DNA from: a bacterium
GTDB lineage: Bacteria; AUK180; JAQVHJ01
Length of the DNA stretch: 10,404 nucleotides
Reading direction: 5' to 3'
NCBI GenBank assembly: GCA_028696285.1
Contig: JAQVHJ010000044.1
Span: forward strand, 1 to 10,404
Made by a program: the position numbers and the translations under genes. Under the pieces are notes generated by a model. The model had not been told where the DNA came from. It did no database searches and saw only the letters and a list, made by a program, of their open reading frames with translations. Positions within the stretch are counted from its first letter, which is position 1, and each line of letters starts with the position of its first letter. Below are positions 6,748-10,404 of this stretch, in pieces.

Positions 6748-7296
6748 CTATATTTGATGTGGGTTGCTTTTTATTGATTTCATTTGAACCCTGTAAATCT
6801 CACGAAGCTTCTTGAAATATTCAATATACTCAGGGGATTTAAAATCCGGATAAGTCCAATCCAGGCTATCCCACCGTCCGTTTCTCAGGATTAGCGTCAC
6901 TTCTGCATAGATATCCTTCCCGATAAAAATACGGTGGCTGAAATTCTTAGTAGTCATGAGGATCAGTTTTGACATTTCAATATACCCCGGGTCAAGATTA
7001 ACATTTCGGGCAGAATCTTTCATGAATTTTTGTTCTATTTCATTTGAAGCAATTTTAAAATCCGGCGCAGCTTCTTTCTGTCTCAAGTCTTTGAATGAGA
7101 CGAAAGCCTTTTGGAGTTCTGACCCCATCTCCTCTGAATAATAATCCGTCCATTTAAAATGAACCGGTCCAAATTCCGAGTCTATCTCCCCAAAATTTCC
7201 GGACAGTTCTTTCTTAACAGAAGTTAAATCTCCCGCGTCATTGAAAATAATACCGCAGAAATATTTCACAGGTTCAGATTTAATAATTTCACCCAT
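6748..7296 (-). CDS. DUF4416 family protein
   Basis: A 182-residue soluble protein of uncharacterised family DUF4416, often labelled GTP-binding protein without proof. No signal peptide, membrane segment or P-loop is seen. Recognisable family blocks are VKYFCGIIF near the N terminus, FKWTDYYSEEMG (47-58), RNVNLDPGYIEMSKL (97-111), LMTTKNFSHRIF (113-124), IYAEVTLI (129-136) and LDWTYPDF (145-152), in the usual order and spacing, so the gene is full length. It is the first gene of a four-gene operon with amrS, apbE and the murJ-like gene, and its transcription start is predicted only about 17 nt ahead of the ATG, with a weak GGAAAAG ribosome site. The linkage to a radical SAM gene is the only functional clue. 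I do not assign a reaction. Confidence 0.85.
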   Translation of the reverse strand: MGEIIKSEPVKYFCGIIFNDAGDLTSVKKELSGNFGEIDSEFGPVHFKWTDYYSEEMGSELQKAFVSFKDLRQKEAAPDFKIASNEIEQKFMKDSARNVNLDPGYIEMSKLILMTTKNFSHRIFIGKDIYAEVTLILRNGRWDSLDWTYPDFKSPEYIEYFKKLREIYRVQMKSIKSNPHQI

Positions 7297-7319
7297 ACAA
7301 CTTTTCCATGCTTTTACTT

Positions 7320-7348
7320 ATTTTATCATTTATCACTTTAAATATCAA
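7320..7348 (-). promoter_or_regulatory. Sigma70-type promoter of the DUF4416-amrS-apbE-murJ operon
   Basis: On the minus strand TTGATA (7348-7343), a 17-bp spacer, and TAAAAT (7325-7320) preceded by TGA, an extended -10. The start would lie near 7313. The -35 box sits 7 bp from the left end of the inverted-repeat element at 7356-7549. Boxes and flanks are the same as in the promoter at 1270-1242. Confidence 0.75.
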
Positions 7349-7355
7349 GGAAAAA

Positions 7356-7549
7356 ATGGGGACGGTCCTTTCCTTAAAGAAGAAACGGAATAAAATAAAC
7401 TTTGGTGATATTCAGCCAAAAAAGTATCTTGAATATTTCCAATTCTGTTTCAGGAATAAAAAACAAGTGGTTTTTCATTCATTTTCAGAGTTAATTTAAT
7501 AAAACAGGCAAAAATTAAAAAATTTTTAAAAGAAAAGGACCGTCCCCAT
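7356..7549. mobile_element. MITE-like element with 16-bp terminal inverted repeats
   Basis: Perfect 16-bp inverted repeats ATGGGGACGGTCCTTT (7356-7371) and AAAGGACCGTCCCCAT (7534-7549) bound a 194-bp AT-rich segment; after one mismatch the pairing continues for 3 bp. The interior encodes no convincing protein. A smaller stem-loop lies inside (TTTGG 7401-7405 with CCAAA 7416-7420). No clear target-site duplication is visible in the flanks. GGGGACGGT...CC ends are remembered as a recurrent repeat type near Y1 (IS200/REP-associated) transposase genes in anaerobes; no such gene is in the window, so this would be a non-autonomous or relic copy. It fits exactly between the -35 boxes of two divergent promoters, so a regulatory role is an alternative. 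Confidence 0.6.
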
Positions 7550-7561
7550 AAGAAATTTCTT
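7550..7561. promoter_or_regulatory. Palindrome overlapping the iorA -35 box (possible operator)
   Basis: AAGAAATTTCTT is a perfect 12-bp palindrome directly after the right inverted repeat; its last two bases are the first two of the -35 TTGAAA. A near copy of its half (GAAATTCTT, 7562-7570) follows at once. The position would suit a repressor or activator site, but such AT-rich palindromes can arise by chance, so this is tentative. Confidence 0.3.
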
Positions 7562-7588
7562 GAAATTCTTTATAATATCTGTTATAAT
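7560..7588 (+). promoter_or_regulatory. Sigma70-type promoter of iorAB-glyS
   Basis: TTGAAA (7560-7565), a 17-bp spacer, and TATAAT (7583-7588) preceded by TGT, giving an extended -10. The predicted start is near 7595, leaving a leader of about 34 nt to the iorA start. Confidence 0.8.
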
Positions 7589-7614
7589 AAAAAAATGTAT
7601 TGCATAAATGAATA

Positions 7615-7620
7615 AAGGAG
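7615..7620 (+). promoter_or_regulatory. Ribosome binding site deciding the iorA start
   Basis: AAGGAG ends 8 nt before the ATG at 7629. The earlier in-frame ATG at 7608 would place this site inside the gene and has no ribosome site of its own, so 7629 is the better start. Confidence 0.8.
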
Positions 7621-7628
7621 CTTTTATT

Positions 7629-9410
7629 ATGGAAAAACCTAAGAAGAAAATCTTGACCGGGAACGAAGCTATTGCGAGAGGTGCATACGAATACGGTATA
7701 GAGGTTGCGGCAGGTTATCCCGGAACTCCGTCTTCAGAGATTTTGGAAAATGTAGTTTTATACAAGGACCATGTATATTGCCAATGGTCCCCTAATGAGA
7801 AGGTTGCGTTTGAGACCGCTACTGGTGCAGCGTTTTCCGGCCGTCGTTCAATGGTTACAATGAAGCATGTCGGTTTGAATGTAGCTGCTGACCCGTTTTT
7901 CACAGTTGCATATTCCGGTATTGAAGGCGCGTTTGTAATTATAAGCGCGGATGATCCCGGGATGCACTCTTCACAGAATGAACAGGACAACAGGAACTAT
8001 GCGAAGTTTGCAAAGATCCCGATGCTTGAACCGTCCGATTCACAGGAAGCGAAGGATTTCATGGGGGAAGCGATAAAAATCAGCGAAGAGTTTGACACGC
8101 CGGTAATGTTACGTGTAACAACGAGAACCTGTCATTCCAAATCAATTGTGACATTGAATGATACCCGTCCCGAGAATAAGAAGGAATTTCCCCCAAGACA
8201 ATCCCAGAAATATGTAATGATCCCTGCCCATGCGAAGAAACGCAGGTTAATCATGAAGGAGCGGCTTGAAAAATTATCTAAATACAGTGAAGAGTCCAAG
8301 CTGAATGTTGAAGAGATTAACGATAAGGAGATAGGAATCATAACGAACGGCATTTCATATCAATATATCAAAGAGGTTTTTCCCAAAGCGTCCGTTTTGA
8401 AATTAGGAATGACAAACCCATTACCCATGCAGAAGATAAGGAAGTTTACGGAGACAGTAAAGAAGTGTTATGTAGTTGAGGAACTTGACCCGTTCATGGA
8501 AGAGCAGATTAAATCTGCGGGAATAAAAGTTATCGGGAAGGAAGTCATCCCGGAGATAGGGGAATTGAATCCCGAGATTATTTATAAGAGTATTACAGGG
8601 AAGGATTTTGGATATACGAACACAGTTGCAGAACTTAAGTTACCGACCCGCCCGCCGGCATTATGTCCCGGTTGTCCTCACAGGGGTGTCTATGTAGTCC
8701 TGAAGAAATTAAAAGCCCGTGTTTCAGGAGATATAGGATGTTATACCCTCGGAGTCCTCCCGCCATTGAGTTCACTGGATTGGCAGGTTTGCATGGGAGC
8801 CGGGGTTTCAATGACCCTTGGCATCGAAAAGGGCTGGGATGAGAACGTGGCCGAGAAACTGGTCGGGGTAATAGGAGACAGCACATTCATACATTCCGGA
8901 ATTACCGGATTGATTGACATGGTTTATAATAAAGGGACATCCACGATAATAATAATGGATAACAGGATTACCGCCATGACCGGCCGCCAGGAACATCCCG
9001 CGACAGGCAAGACATTAATGGGCGAAGAAACGCACGAATTGAATTTAGTTGAGCTGGTCAAGGCTGTCGGGATCAAGAATGTAGAGGTAGTTGATCCGCT
9101 TGATCTTCCGGAACTGGAAAAGATCCTCAAAACAGAGATGGCCCGTCGCGAACCGTCTGTTGTAATTACGAGAAGAAAATGCGTTCTTATTGACAAGGAA
9201 CTTAAGAGAATTCCTCTCGAAGTAGATCCGGAAAAATGCACCGGGTGTAAGTTATGTCTCGCAGTAGGATGCCTTGCATTGAGTTTTGAAGATAAGAAGA
9301 CAAAGGTTGACCCGATGCTCTGCACAGGATGCATGGTCTGCGCAAGACAGTGTAACTTCGGGGCATTTAAGCAGAACGGAACCTATCTCGAATTTAAAAA
9401 ACAGAAATGA
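7629..9410 (+). CDS. Indolepyruvate:ferredoxin oxidoreductase, alpha subunit
   Basis: Catalytic subunit that uses TPP and Fe-S clusters to oxidise aryl pyruvates (from Trp, Phe, Tyr) with CoA to arylacetyl-CoA, CO2 and reduced ferredoxin, in the cytoplasm. From the Met at 7629 it has 593 residues, the normal IorA length. An N-terminal pyrimidine-type domain starts at LTGNEAIARGA with GYPGTPSSEI (29-38). RPPALCPGCPHRG (341-353) opens the TPP domain, with GDSTFIHSGITGLIDMVYN (416-434) and DNRITAMTG (444-452) as the cofactor-binding stretch. The C-terminal ferredoxin-like tail has CX2CX2CX4C (C537, C540, C543, C548) and CX2CX2CX3C (C565, C568, C571, C575). IorB follows 9 nt later. A reductive, arylacetate-fixing direction is possible, but no arylacetate-CoA ligase gene is in the window. 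Confidence 0.95.
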   Translation: MEKPKKKILTGNEAIARGAYEYGIEVAAGYPGTPSSEILENVVLYKDHVYCQWSPNEKVAFETATGAAFSGRRSMVTMKHVGLNVAADPFFTVAYSGIEGAFVIISADDPGMHSSQNEQDNRNYAKFAKIPMLEPSDSQEAKDFMGEAIKISEEFDTPVMLRVTTRTCHSKSIVTLNDTRPENKKEFPPRQSQKYVMIPAHAKKRRLIMKERLEKLSKYSEESKLNVEEINDKEIGIITNGISYQYIKEVFPKASVLKLGMTNPLPMQKIRKFTETVKKCYVVEELDPFMEEQIKSAGIKVIGKEVIPEIGELNPEIIYKSITGKDFGYTNTVAELKLPTRPPALCPGCPHRGVYVVLKKLKARVSGDIGCYTLGVLPPLSSLDWQVCMGAGVSMTLGIEKGWDENVAEKLVGVIGDSTFIHSGITGLIDMVYNKGTSTIIIMDNRITAMTGRQEHPATGKTLMGEETHELNLVELVKAVGIKNVEVVDPLDLPELEKILKTEMARREPSVVITRRKCVLIDKELKRIPLEVDPEKCTGCKLCLAVGCLALSFEDKKTKVDPMLCTGCMVCARQCNFGAFKQNGTYLEFKKQK

Positions 9411-9419
9411 GGTTATAAA

Positions 9420-10001
9420 ATGAGCGATACTAAAAATGTTTTAATCGTCGGAGTCGGAGGTCAGGGAGTAATAACAGCGAGTGAAATTTTATCTGAAGTT
9501 GCGATGCTTGAAGGATACGATGTCAAGAAAAGCGAGATCCACGGCATGAGCCAGCGTGGCGGAAGCGTATCGTCACATATCAGGTTTAATAAGGAAAAGG
9601 TATATTCCCCGACAGCCCCCGAAGGAACGATTGATTTCCTGATGTCGTTTGAAAAGCTGGAAGGTTTACGCTGGATAGACCATTTGCGTCAGGATGCCGT
9701 TGCAGTTATAAACGATTACCGTTGGGATCCGCTACCGGTCAGTTCAGGGCAGGTTGAATATACTCCTGAGGTCGAAAAGAAGATTAAGGAAAGAAGGAAA
9801 GCAATAATTTATAAAGCAAGCGATGTCGCGTCAAAACTTGGAAATATAAGAGCAACAAATATTGTTTTAGTAGGAACCTTGGCAAAACTTCTTCCGTTCA
9901 AGAAGGAGACCTGGATTGAAGTGATAAAAAACCGGGTTCCCCCGAAAACAATTGAATTGAATATTAAGGCATTTGAAGAAGGGTTTAAACAGGAGTTCTA
10001 A
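9420..10001 (+). CDS. Indolepyruvate:ferredoxin oxidoreductase, beta subunit
   Basis: Partner of IorA; its fold matches the gamma domain of pyruvate:ferredoxin oxidoreductases and completes the active enzyme. The 193 residues begin NVLIVGVGGQGVITASEIL (6-24), with the Gly-rich GXGGQG loop, then SEIHGMSQRGGSVSSHIRF (38-56), the most typical IorB block, and VYSPTAPEGTIDFLMSFEKLEGLRW (61-85). The length is usual for a stand-alone IorB. Translation uses the GAGG that overlaps the TGA stop of iorA, 9 nt before the ATG, so the two subunits are likely translationally coupled. It is followed within 6 nt by glyS. Confidence 0.95.
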   Translation: MSDTKNVLIVGVGGQGVITASEILSEVAMLEGYDVKKSEIHGMSQRGGSVSSHIRFNKEKVYSPTAPEGTIDFLMSFEKLEGLRWIDHLRQDAVAVINDYRWDPLPVSSGQVEYTPEVEKKIKERRKAIIYKASDVASKLGNIRATNIVLVGTLAKLLPFKKETWIEVIKNRVPPKTIELNIKAFEEGFKQEF

Positions 10002-10007
10002 TTCTTA

Positions 10008-10404
10008 ATGGCAGATTTCATTTTTGAGCTTGGACATGAGGAAGTTCCACCCGGAGTAATCCCGGATATACAGAAGTATTTAGATTCACAATTCAAGTTA
10101 ATGCTGATAAACAACAGGTTAAGTTCGGGAATTCTTTCTGTCCTTCTCACCTGCAGGAGAACTGCCGTTATTATCCGCGACCTTCCATTGAAGCAGGCAG
10201 ACCTGGAGAAGGAGATCCAGGGCCCGGCGCAGAATATACTGTACAGGAACGGGGAACCGACCCAGGCCTTAACAGGATTCCTGAAAAAATATGATGCGAA
10301 AGAAAAGGATATTAAATTTATTGATACAGAAAAGGGGAAGTATTCTGTTTTGAAAATTCATGAAAAAGGAAGGAAGACAGAAGAAATTCTCAAAACATCC
10401 ATTC
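10008..10404 (+). CDS. Glycyl-tRNA synthetase beta subunit, N-terminal part (cut by window end)
   Basis: Beta subunit of the bacterial alpha2-beta2 glycyl-tRNA synthetase, which charges tRNA-Gly; the beta chain chiefly recognises tRNA. The open frame runs 132 codons to the window edge, about a fifth of a usual GlyS (near 690 residues). It begins MADFIFELGHEEVPPG, matching the family's LLvEIGtEElPp start, then LLTCRRTAVII, the equivalent of TPRRLAV, and IQGPAQNILYRNGEPTQAL..F with the family's GP...G.pT.Aa.GF pattern. The start is 6 nt after the iorB stop; AGGAG at 9991-9995 inside the end of iorB is 12 nt upstream, slightly long but usable. The alpha-subunit gene glyQ, often directly upstream, is missing here. 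The truncation is the window edge, not a mutation. Confidence 0.9.
   Translation, partial: MADFIFELGHEEVPPGVIPDIQKYLDSQFKLMLINNRLSSGILSVLLTCRRTAVIIRDLPLKQADLEKEIQGPAQNILYRNGEPTQALTGFLKKYDAKEKDIKFIDTEKGKYSVLKIHEKGRKTEEILKTSI

Larger units (their letters stand above)
7297..7628. other. Divergent control region between DUF4416 and iorA
   Basis: A 332-bp non-coding stretch. It holds the minus-strand operon promoter (7348-7320), the inverted-repeat element (7356-7549), a 12-bp palindrome (7550-7561), the iorA promoter (7560-7588) and the iorA ribosome site (7615-7620). A 63-codon frame at 7308-7499 crosses the promoter and one inverted repeat and is not credible as a gene. Confidence 0.8.

Noticed and set aside
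7308..7499. 63-codon plus-strand open frame upstream of iorA
   Set aside because: It overlaps the minus-strand promoter and the left inverted repeat, has no ribosome site, and its composition is that of translated AT-rich spacer.
7571..7576. A second TATAAT as -10 box for iorA
   Set aside because: No TTGAnn-like hexamer lies 16-18 bp upstream, whereas the TATAAT at 7583 has TTGAAA at 17 bp and a TGn extension.
7608..7628. Earlier IorA start at 7608
   Set aside because: The only good ribosome site (AAGGAG, 7615-7620) lies inside this extension.
8924..9334. 136-codon minus-strand frame inside iorA
   Set aside because: It is antisense to the conserved TPP and Fe-S coding region and has no recognisable family, promoter or ribosome site.

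Overview
The window is AT-rich bacterial chromosome with tight operons. It carries an anaerobe-type ferredoxin-dependent 2-keto acid oxidoreductase (IorAB), a radical SAM protein of the AMMECR1/Memo-associated type, two lipoproteins, a MurJ-type flippase and the beta subunit of the bacterial two-subunit glycyl-tRNA synthetase. This points to an anaerobic bacterium with a Gram-negative-like envelope, probably from a poorly cultured phylum. The taxonomic guess is an inference from gene content and AT-rich, repeat-strewn spacers; no marker gene in the window fixes it.

Layout. (a) 1-191: spacer with a hairpin repeat. (b) 192-1217, minus strand: lipoprotein foldase of the SurA/PpiC type. (c) 1218-1518: divergent spacer with both flanking promoters, a 14-bp tandem duplication, a compact palindrome and a heptamer tandem repeat. 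(d) 1519-2985, plus strand: large fold-type II PLP enzyme related to cysteine synthase, ending at a strong intrinsic terminator. (e) 7296 down to 3043, minus strand: a four-gene, probably translationally coupled operon, DUF4416 - amrS - apbE - murJ-like. (f) 7297-7628: divergent control region with two face-to-face promoters separated by a 194-bp element bounded by perfect 16-bp inverted repeats. (g) 7629 to the window end, plus strand: iorA - iorB - glyS (glyS cut by the window edge).

How the genes may work together. IorAB oxidises aryl pyruvates to aryl-CoA, CO2 and reduced ferredoxin. ApbE flavinylates exported electron-transfer proteins and is co-transcribed with an amrS-type radical SAM gene and a lipid flippase. 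The lipoprotein foldase acts on exported proteins. The link between redox metabolism and envelope maturation is only an inference from proximity.

All four promoters found share one plan: CTTGAn, a 17-bp spacer, then TATAATA or TAAAATA. Two of them (for the foldase and for DUF4416) share additional identical blocks at identical spacing. I see no defence system, phage, CRISPR array, tRNA or rRNA. The most unusual items are the inverted-repeat element between two promoters, the twin promoter module, the operon pairing amrS with apbE but without memo or AMMECR1, and an insertion in ApbE directly before its metal-binding motif.
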